From Candidatus Beckwithbacteria bacterium CG23_combo_of_CG06-09_8_20_14_all_47_9 (lineage in GTDB: Bacteria > Patescibacteriota > Microgenomatia > UBA1400 > CG1-02-47-37), in the NCBI GenBank assembly GCA_002772455.1, contig PCSQ01000005.1:12610-21791 (forward strand): a DNA stretch of 9,182 nucleotides, read 5' to 3'. A model generated the notes under the pieces. That model had not been told where the DNA came from, made no database searches, and saw only the letters and a program-made list of their open reading frames with translations. Every line of letters starts with the position of its first letter. The stretch's first letter is position 1. Of this stretch, positions 1 through 8,999 are shown one piece after another. The position numbers and the translations under genes were made by a program.

Positions 1-1
1 T

Positions 2-559
2 ATTGCTTCTAAAAAATCATTTACCTGGATTTGGGTGATTCTTTTTCTGATTTCTACCGGAATTGCCGGATGGCTTTATTATCAAAAACAACAGCTTAGA
101 CAGCAAATTGCCTTAATCGCGGAAACGCCAAGCCCTCAAGTCTCCCCGTCCACTACAATCTTAAACTCAAGCCCATCACCCACCCCAAGTAATAGCTCTT
201 TTCCACAACCTCCCGTTGTAGTTTTCGAACCACCGCTATCTAGCGATCAATATACTGCTCAACGAGCAGAAATTAAACAAAAAGTCGTTGATCCATTCAT
301 TGACTACTATCAATATGTTGCTGGCGGAGAATACCCGCCAGTTAGCCTATTAATCCAGCAACAAAGCAACGAAAGTATAAAAGCTCAATATCCATACACT
401 ATACTCGGCATAATGAGTAACGGCGGCACTCATGGAGAAGCTCTCATACAAACAAATGGCATACTAAGTTGGTGGACACCAACATGCATGGGGCCCTGTG
501 ATTACTCTGAAGAATTTAAACAAAAATACCCCCAGATTGTCTCGATAACAAACCCTTAG
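2..559 (+). CDS. Membrane-anchored exported protein of unknown function, 5'-truncated by window edge
   Basis: This reading frame is open to the left edge, so the true start lies outside the window; a GTG at 35 would fall inside the transmembrane helix and is a poor start. The 185 visible residues begin with a Lys-containing segment and a hydrophobic helix (about residues 8-26, rich in I, L, F and W). A Pro/Ser/Thr-rich linker follows (about 38-75, SPSPTPSNSS type), then a C-terminal domain of about 105 residues. Near its end the domain has a CMGPC cysteine pair followed by an acidic/aromatic stretch and KYPQIV. The architecture suggests a type II or signal-anchored protein with its domain outside the cell; the cysteines could form a disulfide or bind metal. 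I do not recognise the family. It is the only gene on the plus strand and ends 6 bases from the convergent operon. Confidence 0.8.
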   Translation: MASKKSFTWIWVILFLISTGIAGWLYYQKQQLRQQIALIAETPSPQVSPSTTILNSSPSPTPSNSSFPQPPVVVFEPPLSSDQYTAQRAEIKQKVVDPFIDYYQYVAGGEYPPVSLLIQQQSNESIKAQYPYTILGIMSNGGTHGEALIQTNGILSWWTPTCMGPCDYSEEFKQKYPQIVSITNP

Positions 560-565
560 ACTATT

Positions 566-1633
566 TTAAGCTTTAAAAAACTTTAATAATAAAGGCGTCA
601 GTACCAAACTTGAAGCCCAAATCAAGTTACGCAGGAAATATACCGGCGGGTCCCAGTGACCGAAATAAATATACGGGGTATAGCGCAACAGCGCCCCGAA
701 AGTCAAGGCGGTAAAAAGGCTGACCAACCATTTAGGCTTAGCTAAAACCGCAAAGGAAAACGCCCAAATCAAATACCAGGAATGCAACTGGTCCGGCCGG
801 GTAAACATAACGGCCAAAAGTGCCAAACTGGACCAGGCAGGAATATCCAACTTTCCACCTCTAAGGTGGAAAGTTGGTAACAAAACCACGGTAGCGTATT
901 TAATTGAGGCGGAAAGCAATAAAAAGATGAAAGCCTTAAGTTTGGCATAATTAAGCCAAAACATATAGGCCAACAGCGCCAGAAACATCATCACCACATC
1001 GTTATGGCCGTTGATTAAAGTTTCGACTAAAACTAACGGGTTTAAGGCAAACAGCCAAAACCGCCACGGCTCGACCGGAAATAATTTTGTCACCAATTTT
1101 TTTAAGATCCACAACTGCCCCAGCCAGAAACCGGCGATAAAAACTTTCATCGCCCAAAAGGCCAAGGTAAATTTGCCGCTAAACCAAACCAAACCGGGCA
1201 GGAGCGAAGCCATAGTCCAACCGTAAGCGTAAGGCGCCGGCGTGTGGACGTTTTGCATAAACCTTAAGCTAGGGTCCGGGCTAAATTCAATTGCCGTCTG
1301 CAAATACGGGTTAGCGTGATAGATCAAAATCATTTTGGCGTTAAATAGATAATTGAATAAATCGTAGGAAAACATCGGGTAGGCAAAAATTCCCATAAAG
1401 GCAATCAGGAATAAAACATTCCACCCCGGGGTGGAATGTTTACGCAAACAATAAAGATAACAGGAAAAAAACAATAGGCTCAGAAAAATAAATATAAGTG
1501 TTACCAGCGGACGCTGATACCAACCAAGAGTTTGCAGTGGGGTTGTCAACTGGTTATACCAAGTTAAGTTCAAATCCTGACGGGTAAAAGAATAAAGAAC
1601 TAAAAGCAACCAAAGCAAAATAAAGATAATCAT
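566..1633 (-). CDS. GT-C membrane glycosyltransferase, GT87/MptB-like polyprenol-phosphate-mannose-dependent mannosyltransferase
   Basis: A 355-residue multi-spanning protein with about nine to eleven hydrophobic helices. Residues 88-110 carry the first external loop typical of GT-C enzymes: Asp91 in FSYDLFNYL, then NPY at 108-110. Residues 198-215 contain NPL...ETLINGHNDVVM, the NP/E/HND signature of polyprenol-P-mannose-dependent mannosyltransferases such as the MptA/MptB and GT87 groups. Lys245 precedes LLP, and HSWYLIW lies at 284-290. From family knowledge it would add a hexose, probably mannose, from a polyprenyl-phosphate donor to a glycan on the outer face. Its ATG overlaps the stop of the ALG5-like gene (ATGA, 1630-1633), implying translational coupling. 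Two perfect palindromes (847-877 and 1414-1441) are read in frame and encode loop residues 253-263 and 65-74. The donor sugar and the acceptor cannot be told from sequence. Confidence 0.82.
   Translation of the reverse strand: MIIFILLWLLLVLYSFTRQDLNLTWYNQLTTPLQTLGWYQRPLVTLIFIFLSLLFFSCYLYCLRKHSTPGWNVLFLIAFMGIFAYPMFSYDLFNYLFNAKMILIYHANPYLQTAIEFSPDPSLRFMQNVHTPAPYAYGWTMASLLPGLVWFSGKFTLAFWAMKVFIAGFWLGQLWILKKLVTKLFPVEPWRFWLFALNPLVLVETLINGHNDVVMMFLALLAYMFWLNYAKLKAFIFLLLSASIKYATVVLLPTFHLRGGKLDIPAWSSLALLAVMFTRPDQLHSWYLIWAFSFAVLAKPKWLVSLFTALTFGALLRYTPYIYFGHWDPPVYFLRNLIWASSLVLTPLLLKFFKA
847..877. repeat. Perfect palindrome, 14-bp arms with 3-base loop, in frame within the GT-C gene
   Basis: The left arm CCAACTTTCCACCT (847-860) is exactly complementary to AGGTGGAAAGTTGG (864-877) around the spacer CTA. 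On the coding (minus) strand it encodes residues 253-263 of the GT-C protein, PTFHLRGGKLD, a polar segment just after a transmembrane helix. The inner part, TTCCACCT...AGGTGGAA, matches the composite element at 5811-5868 at 16 of 19 positions and resembles the palindrome at 1414-1441. It has no U-tract on either side, so it is not an intrinsic terminator. Confidence 0.9.
1414..1441. repeat. Perfect 28-bp palindrome in frame within the GT-C gene
   Basis: AAACATTCCACCCC (1414-1427) is followed directly by its exact reverse complement (1428-1441), with no spacer. It encodes residues 65-74 of the GT-C protein (KHSTPGWNVL), in the polar connection between two hydrophobic helices. The core TTCCACC...GGTGGAA is shared with the elements at 847-877 and 5811-5868, while the outer arms differ between elements yet remain perfectly complementary within each. 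Confidence 0.9.
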
Positions 1634-2376
1634 CGGTACTGGCCGCTTAAATCGGCCCAGCGGATTTTTAAAACATCGAGAAACATCCGGACCGAATCCC
1701 GCAATGGATTAACCCGGGTGGTCGGCGCGTGATACCAATGGACCGGGACCTCGGCAATCCGCAAACCCTGCTTGTAGGCTAAATAAAGCAGTTCAACGTC
1801 AAAGGCGCCGGTAAAGGCGTGTTTTTCCGGATGGGGCCGGTAAACTACCAACCGGGAAAATAAGTCCCGGGCGACTAAAGTTTCAAAAATTTTAAAGCCG
1901 CATTGGGTGTCGTGAATTCCCCGGATGGCCACAATTTGCACTAACGCATTAAAAACTTTACCCATCAGATGCCGGTACCACGGCTCCTGCTGGCGCAGGG
2001 AACCTTTAACTTCACGCGAGCCGATGACAATTTGATAACCTTTATCAATAAACGGCAGGAGTTTTTCCACTTCACCGATCGGCGTGGCTTGATCGAAATC
2101 GGTTAATAAAACTTGTTTACCTAGAGCCGCTTCAACCCCGGCTTTTACCGTCATCGCCTTCCCCTGATGCTGATTGGACAACAACCGCCAATTGGATTTA
2201 CCCTCAATAAATGCTTTGATTTTTTCGGTCGAACCGTCGGTCGAACCGTCATCGACAATAATCACTTCCCAGTCCAAATTTTTTGATTGCAGATATTCGG
2301 CCACTTGATCCAGCTTGCCGCCCGAAAAATTGCTAAATTCATTATAAGCCGGAATCACGACCGTTAAATCACTCAT
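1630..2376 (-). CDS. GT2 glycosyltransferase, ALG5-like polyprenyl-phosphate glucosyltransferase
   Basis: A 248-residue GT-A fold transferase, apparently cytoplasmic. The nucleotide-binding start is VVIPAYNE (6-13), with VDDGSTDGST at 41-50, a metal-binding DFD at 93-95 and GSRE at 119-122. DTQCGFKIF at 156-164 and FDVELLYLA at 192-200 are hallmarks of the dolichyl-phosphate beta-glucosyltransferase (ALG5) group, which moves glucose from UDP-glucose to a polyprenyl phosphate. Unlike many bacterial relatives it has no C-terminal membrane helices; its length fits a soluble catalytic domain. It starts inside the stop of the upstream GT-C gene (ATGA, 2373-2376) and its own stop overlaps the next GT-C gene. 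It probably provides a second lipid-linked sugar beside Pol-P-mannose. Glucose is the expected sugar from the family, but UDP-linked alternatives cannot be excluded. Confidence 0.87.
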   Translation of the reverse strand: MSDLTVVIPAYNEFSNFSGGKLDQVAEYLQSKNLDWEVIIVDDGSTDGSTEKIKAFIEGKSNWRLLSNQHQGKAMTVKAGVEAALGKQVLLTDFDQATPIGEVEKLLPFIDKGYQIVIGSREVKGSLRQQEPWYRHLMGKVFNALVQIVAIRGIHDTQCGFKIFETLVARDLFSRLVVYRPHPEKHAFTGAFDVELLYLAYKQGLRIAEVPVHWYHAPTTRVNPLRDSVRMFLDVLKIRWADLSGQYR

Positions 2377-3746
2377 AACCGTTTAATTTTATAGATATTT
2401 TCCCGATCCGGCCACTCCCAAGTCTCTACCACCCCGGCCGGCAGAAGCGCCTGAATTTCCCACATCGGCTGGTCTAAAATATCAGTTTGCGGGTAAGGGG
2501 AAACGAGATAAAGTACCTGGGTTTGCGGATATTGATCGATGGGCAAAATTTCCGCGCCCTTTAAAATTAAAAAATAGCGGAAGTTCATCGCCGGATAATC
2601 CCGGGTGCCGTCAATCAAAGCCAAGTTAACCTGCCGGTAATTGTTTTGTTTGATGTCTTCGCTAATAAATTCGGCTGTCTTTTGCACATTAGCTAAATTA
2701 CCATTCTGATGCAACAAAGTATAAATTGGCGGCAGGTTGTAAACCAAAAATAAAACCGCAAAGGCGGGGGAAATCAGTTTAGGCAGACGGCTGAATATCG
2801 CTCCCGCCAAAATAAACACCACCGGGAACAAAAAACCCAAATAGTGAGGGTAAATATTATCCTGATAAATCGCCAGCATCAAAATCGCCGTCAGCAAATA
2901 AATAGCTAAAAATTTTACCCGCTTAAAAAAGATTATTAACAACAGTAAAAATCCCCGGGTAATCCAGGTCCGCAAAAGATTAAAATCCCGGCCGAAACCT
3001 AAAACCATCCCAATTACCTGTTCGCTCCGACCGATTGTATTTTTAATTACCAATAGCCAATCCAAATTACCGTATTGGTGTTTTCCTAAAAATTCAATTA
3101 ATCCTCTGGTATTTAGCCAATTGTTTTTGATTTCAAATAAAATTAAGGGTGCCAGCAGCAGCAATCCCGTCGCGGCAAACAGCAATATATTTTTCCACTG
3201 GCGCCGATTAAGATATAACTGCCATAAAATCCACGGCCCCAAAAACACTATCATATAATGAAACTGGAGCGCTGCCCCGAGAGAAAGTGCCACCAACCAC
3301 AGTTTCCGGGTATAAAAACCATAAATTATGCCTAAGGCCGCCAAGGGCATCGGATTAGGGTTCCAGGCCGATCGGGTTTCACTGATGGGAATATAGGCCA
3401 GCGCGTATAAACCGGCCGCCCACAAACCCACCCGGTGAGAATAAAGTTTTTTAGCGACCAGATACAAAAGCGGCACGGTGACAACCCCTAAGACAGCGGT
3501 CGCCACCGCCGGGCCAACCGGGTTAAACCGCGCCAGCCACAACCACGGGGCCATTAAATAATAGTAGAGCGGTCCCAGATAAAAACCGCCGACCGAAGTG
3601 ATCGGACCGATAAACGGGAAATCGCCCTGGGTTAATAAACGAAACATGACTAAAGCATCACGGCCCTGATCACCCAAAAATTGCAATGTCGGACCGATCC
3701 GGTACAACCGCAAAAACCCGGCCAGCAAAGTCAAAACAACAATCAT
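2373..3746 (-). CDS. GT-C membrane glycosyltransferase, GT39/GT83 (PMT/ArnT)-like
   Basis: A 457-residue protein with about ten to twelve hydrophobic helices and a soluble C-terminal part from about residue 345. The first external loop has GDQGRD (25-30), whose acidic residues match the Asp/Glu position that GT-C enzymes of the PMT/ArnT type use for the lipid-phosphate donor. GPLYYYLMAPW (58-68) is the usual following motif, and QFHYM lies at 161-165. I place the start at the ATG at 3746, which overlaps the preceding stop as ATGA (3743-3746); an in-frame TTG at 3788 would add 14 residues read entirely inside the upstream gene. The substrate is unknown: the family uses polyprenyl-phosphate-linked sugars to modify proteins, lipid A or glycans. 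With two lipid-donor synthases flanking it, it is probably one of two acceptor-side transferases in this operon. Confidence 0.85.
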   Translation of the reverse strand: MIVVLTLLAGFLRLYRIGPTLQFLGDQGRDALVMFRLLTQGDFPFIGPITSVGGFYLGPLYYYLMAPWLWLARFNPVGPAVATAVLGVVTVPLLYLVAKKLYSHRVGLWAAGLYALAYIPISETRSAWNPNPMPLAALGIIYGFYTRKLWLVALSLGAALQFHYMIVFLGPWILWQLYLNRRQWKNILLFAATGLLLLAPLILFEIKNNWLNTRGLIEFLGKHQYGNLDWLLVIKNTIGRSEQVIGMVLGFGRDFNLLRTWITRGFLLLLIIFFKRVKFLAIYLLTAILMLAIYQDNIYPHYLGFLFPVVFILAGAIFSRLPKLISPAFAVLFLVYNLPPIYTLLHQNGNLANVQKTAEFISEDIKQNNYRQVNLALIDGTRDYPAMNFRYFLILKGAEILPIDQYPQTQVLYLVSPYPQTDILDQPMWEIQALLPAGVVETWEWPDRENIYKIKRL

Positions 3747-4843
3747 TTTGTTTTCCAAACCACCCGGGTATACATCAAATAATTCCAAATTGCCCCTAAA
3801 ATAATCCCCACTGTCACCAAAATATTTTCGATGATAATTGATTGCCCCAAAAGTGCGACGCCGCCGAACAAAACAATATTTTGGATGATTAATGATCCGA
3901 ACGAAGATAAATTAAACTTAATAAACCTGGCCAAACTCCAGCCTTTTTCTTTAAAGGTCCAAATATTATTTAAGATAAAATTAGAAATAATCGCCGTTTC
4001 GATTGATAAATTCTGCGACCAGGTTAAATTCATTCTCAACCGAAACAAATTATAGAAAATCAGCTGAACCACGCTTCCTAAACCGCCAACCAACAATACC
4101 TTAAACAGTTTTTCATTTTGCCGCCAGCGCAAAGTAAAGACCACCCGCAAAGAATCAATAATATTATTGCGGGGAAACTTGCTTTTCCCTTTGGAGCGGT
4201 CGATAAAATCGATCGGAAACTCGACAATTTTCGCTCCCAACCGGTGCAGGGCATAATAAAGGTGGATTTTGTAAGCAAACTGCCGGGACAATAAATTATC
4301 CAAATCTATCTGCTTAAGCCACTCGGTTTTAGTCACCCGGAATCCGGAAGTCATATCTTTATACTGCCAAGCCCACAGTACCGACCGGGCGATAAAATTG
4401 CCGAAATAAGAAATCAGTTTGCGGTTTATTCCCCAATTGTCCGGCATGCTGCCGCCGGGAACATAACGGGAACCAACAACGACATCGGCGCCTTTATCCA
4501 ATTCATTAATCATACCCGGCAGGTATTGCGGCTGATGAGACCCATCGGCATCGTACTCAAACACGGCGTCGGCGCCCAATTTCGCCATGGCATACTTGAA
4601 AGCTTTAACGTAGGCCGCTCCCAAACCCTGTTTCTCCTGATTGGGCAGCAATTTAACGTTACCGAATTCTTGGCCTTTGGCTTTCACCAGCTCGGCCGTA
4701 CCGTCAGGGGAATTATCATCGATCACCAAAATTTCCAACTGGTGTTTGGGCCCGATTTTAGACACGATCGCTTCAATTCCGTCAATTGTAGCGCCGATAT
4801 TTTGCCGTTCGTTATAAGTGGGAATAACCACCACGATTTTCAT
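3743..4843 (-). CDS. Polyprenol-phosphate-mannose synthase (DPM1-type GT2) with C-terminal GtrA membrane domain
   Basis: A 366-residue two-domain protein. Residues 1-240 are a DPM1-type GT2 domain: VVIPTYNE (5-12), IDDNSPDGT (41-49), DADGSHQP (98-105), GSRYVPGG (124-131), TSGFR (165-169) and RSKGKSKFP (216-224), which transfers mannose from GDP-mannose to polyprenyl phosphate on the cytoplasmic face. Residues about 247-366 form a GtrA-like domain of four helices with the conserved FILNNIWTF (289-297) and a final WNY...RVVWK. GtrA proteins are implicated in moving lipid-linked sugars across the membrane, so this protein may both make and help translocate Pol-P-mannose. The same domain order is known in many bacteria. 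The gene directly abuts the upstream dehydratase (no gap) and has its own Shine-Dalgarno, then overlaps the following GT-C gene by ATGA. Confidence 0.93.
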   Translation of the reverse strand: MKIVVVIPTYNERQNIGATIDGIEAIVSKIGPKHQLEILVIDDNSPDGTAELVKAKGQEFGNVKLLPNQEKQGLGAAYVKAFKYAMAKLGADAVFEYDADGSHQPQYLPGMINELDKGADVVVGSRYVPGGSMPDNWGINRKLISYFGNFIARSVLWAWQYKDMTSGFRVTKTEWLKQIDLDNLLSRQFAYKIHLYYALHRLGAKIVEFPIDFIDRSKGKSKFPRNNIIDSLRVVFTLRWRQNEKLFKVLLVGGLGSVVQLIFYNLFRLRMNLTWSQNLSIETAIISNFILNNIWTFKEKGWSLARFIKFNLSSFGSLIIQNIVLFGGVALLGQSIIIENILVTVGIILGAIWNYLMYTRVVWKTK

Positions 4844-6826
<1,983 letters not shown>

Positions 6827-6830
<4 letters not shown>

Positions 6831-8071
6831 TGGCGGCCGATCCCCCAATATTTAAAGCCTATTTTTTTCAATTTCTCTTTGTCCAGAAAATTCCGGCCGT
6901 CAAAAATATTCGGCCGGCGCATCACCTGTTTTACTTTCGCCCAATCCAAATCCAGAAACATCTGCCATTCAGTTACCAGCACCAAACCATCGCTGTTAAC
7001 CAAAGCCTGGTAAGGATCGGTAAATTCGCCTTTAACGACCGGGTCGTAAGCGTGAATAATCGCCCCCATTTTTTTCAGTTTGGCAGTTAAGACAGTTGAC
7101 CGGGCTTCCCGCACATCATCGGTATTAGGCTTGAAAGCCAAACCTAAAATCGTCAGAATTTTCCCTTTAACATTACCCATCTTAGCGATGAAATAATCGA
7201 TCTGGTCATTATTTACCTGATCAACTTGCTTCAAAAACTTAAAGTCGTAGCCCAGGCTTTCGGCAAAAGCGATCAGCGCCCAGGTATCTTTGGGAAAACA
7301 CGAACCGCCGTAACCTAAACCGGGATTTAAGAAAGCGGCACCGATGCGCGGGTCCATTCCCAACCCTTTAGCCACATCGGCGATATCCGCCCCGACTTTA
7401 TCCGCCAAAATCGCCATACTGTTGATGAAAGAAATTTTTGTCGCCAAAAAACTATTACTGGCATACTTAACCAGCTGGGCCGAAGCCGGAGACATGATTA
7501 AAATCGGGCAGTTAAATTTCCTGTGCAATTTCGTCAAAACCTGCTCTGCTTGAGGCGAATCGGCCCCAATAACAATCCGGTTAGGATGTAGGGCATCGTT
7601 AACCGCCTGACCCTCGCGTAAAAATTCCGGGACCGAGGCCACACTAAATTTAACTTTAGCTGTTTGAGCAATAATCGCTTTAACTGTTTCCGCCGTTGAC
7701 GGCGGCACCGTGCTTTTGATCACAATCACCGCTTCGTTTTTAAGATTTTTAGCAATCGATTCGGCCGCAGAGTAAACAAATTTAGAGTCATAACTGCCGT
7801 CGGCTTTAGGCGGCGTCCCGACGCAGATAAATACCACTTCCGCCCCTTTAAGCGCTTCCGGGTAAAAATCGGTAAAACTTAACCGGCCGCTGTCCAAATT
7901 ATGGCTCACTAATTCTGCCAATCCCGGTTCATAAATCGGAATTTTCCCCGCTTTTAAACTCTTAACTTTGGCCTCGTCAATATCCAAGCCGACCACTTCA
8001 TGGCCTAACTCGGAAAACACCGCGGCGCTGACCAGACCGACGTAACCGGTACCCAAAACGCAGATTTTCAT
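6827..8071 (-). CDS. ugd: UDP-glucose 6-dehydrogenase
   Basis: A 414-residue cytoplasmic enzyme of the UDP-glucose/GDP-mannose dehydrogenase family; it oxidises UDP-glucose to UDP-glucuronate with two NAD+. The N-terminal Rossmann domain has GTGYVGLVSA (7-16) and acidic LDID (29-32), which fits NAD rather than NADP. Visible functional motifs are VGTPP (84-88), KSTVPP (119-124), PEFLREG (148-154), LVKYASN (200-206) and GYGGSCFPKD (253-262) with the thiohemiacetal-forming Cys258. The C-terminal domain has GLAFKPNTDDVREARS (310-325) and ends near the usual length. The gene starts inside the stop of the riboflavin kinase/isomerase fusion (ATGA, 8068-8071) and overlaps the next dehydratase by ATGA. 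Related enzymes that oxidise UDP-ManNAc or GDP-mannose look similar; the PEFLREG motif and overall match to the Ugd/TuaD type favour UDP-glucose. Confidence 0.92.
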
Positions 8072-8913
8072 GAGATAACTATATCAGATGGCTTGATTTT
8101 TTTCAGGATCAGCTGAAACCAGGGGGCAAAAGTTTTGATCTGCCGCTTGGCCTGACTCAAAGAAATATATTTCCAATCGGCAATTTCCCTAGCGCTTGGC
8201 CGCGGTCTAGTGCTGACCCGGCCGAAAAACGCCTGATCAATTTCCCACTCGCTGTTTTTACCCCACCGGGCTGTGTAAAAAAATTTGAACCCCGGTTTTA
8301 AATTAGCTTTCAGGCCAAACTCTTCCTGTAAACGCCGATTAGCGGCTGCCAAATAGTTTTCGTAAGGCCTAACGTCCGTACAAACCGTATTGGCCCACTC
8401 ACCGGCAAATAACGGTTTAGTTTTAGCCCGCTGTTGAATCAATAATTCACCTTTCTGATTAAATAACTGCACCGAAATTGCCCGGTGCAATTTTGCCCGC
8501 CCTTGATGGGCTTTTGATTTTTCCTCAATCCCCAAAATCTTATCGCCCCGATTAACTAAAATTACCTGCTGATCTAAACTTTGCAAATCTTTTTGTAATA
8601 GCGCCTTTAATTTTTTCAGTCCTGTTACCCGTTGCGGCGGGCGCAAAAATTGCAGCAATTTTATTGTTAGTTTTTGCCCATAAATATTTTGTTTAAAATT
8701 AAAAATATAAACCTCAAAACTGTCCTGTTTTTCATTGAAAATATAGCGCGGACCAAAATAAGCCAGACCCAAATAATTCTGCCGCTTCAGCGTCACCAAG
8801 GCCGCATAAACTCCGGGTTTTATTTTGGGCGTCTTGGCCAACTGTAAATTAGCCGTGGGAAACCCGATCGTCCTGCCGACCGCCTCGCCTTTGATCACTT
8901 TTCCGGAAATCAC
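8068..8913 (-). CDS. Riboflavin kinase domain fused to type 1 isopentenyl-diphosphate isomerase-like Nudix domain
   Basis: A 281-residue soluble fusion. Residues 1 to about 115 match the flavokinase half of RibF: GKVIKGEAVGR (4-14), GFPTANL (17-23), PGVYA (33-37), FEVYIF with the likely catalytic Glu67, and IYGQKL...LRP. The FAD-synthetase half is absent, so it would convert riboflavin to FMN only. Residues 117-281 resemble type 1 IPP isomerase: KAHQGRAKLHRA gives His136 and His143, WANTVC gives Cys178, RRLQEEFG is the Nudix box end, and EWE gives Glu222/Glu224. The metal-ligand His that normally follows the Cys (CxH) is Asp180. It starts at GTG 8913, overlapping the preceding remnant's stop as GTGA, with GGGGAG unusually close upstream; no in-frame start exists between it and an upstream stop. 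A Nudix hydrolase role is the alternative for the second domain. Confidence 0.83.
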   Translation of the reverse strand: MISGKVIKGEAVGRTIGFPTANLQLAKTPKIKPGVYAALVTLKRQNYLGLAYFGPRYIFNEKQDSFEVYIFNFKQNIYGQKLTIKLLQFLRPPQRVTGLKKLKALLQKDLQSLDQQVILVNRGDKILGIEEKSKAHQGRAKLHRAISVQLFNQKGELLIQQRAKTKPLFAGEWANTVCTDVRPYENYLAAANRRLQEEFGLKANLKPGFKFFYTARWGKNSEWEIDQAFFGRVSTRPRPSAREIADWKYISLSQAKRQIKTFAPWFQLILKKIKPSDIVIS

Positions 8914-8999
8914 AGCTCCCCTAGAATTTTCTTAACATCTTTTTTGAGCTGGATAATGTCTAAAATATGCTTGAGAAAAATCTTAGGATCTTTTTTCAT
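8910..8999 (-). pseudogene. Collapsed HEPN (DUF86) toxin remnant, 29 codons
   Basis: An ATG at 8999 opens a 29-codon frame ending in TGA at 8910-8912. Its first 16 residues, MKKDPKIFLKHILDII, resemble the start of DUF86/HEPN toxins, which usually follow and overlap an MNT antitoxin gene, as here (17-base overlap with the MNT stop). The remaining residues, QLKKDVKKILGEL, look like the basic C-terminal end of the same family. The central part, including the RX4-6H RNase motif, is missing, so an internal in-frame deletion is a plausible origin. The stop codon overlaps the GTG start of the riboflavin kinase fusion (GTGA). It may now serve only as a coupling leader. Family assignment rests on a short match remembered rather than searched. 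Confidence 0.5.

Noticed and set aside
2225..2252. Tandem 12-base repeat (TCGGTCGAACCG twice) in the ALG5-like gene
   Set aside because: It encodes the family-conserved DGSTDGST loop with repeated codons, so the protein motif explains it.
3747..3788. Longer N-terminus of the GT39/83-like gene from a TTG at 3788
   Set aside because: The extra 14 codons lie wholly inside the preceding gene, start with TTG, and precede a good ATG that forms the ATGA overlap seen at other junctions of the operon.
6831..6848. Longer N-terminus of the dehydratase paralogue from a TTG at 6848
   Set aside because: The ATG at 6830 overlaps the upstream stop as ATGA and places the Rossmann motif at the usual distance from the N-terminus.
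8468..8489. Inverted repeat TGCACCG/CGGTGCA with an 8-base loop in the isomerase domain
   Set aside because: It has short arms, lacks the TTCCACC core of the palindrome family, and falls on the conserved LHRA segment, so it is probably chance.
8914..8999. Separate promoter region between the MNT gene and the flavokinase fusion
   Set aside because: The stretch is taken up by the 29-codon frame that overlaps both neighbours, and I see no convincing -35/-10 pair.
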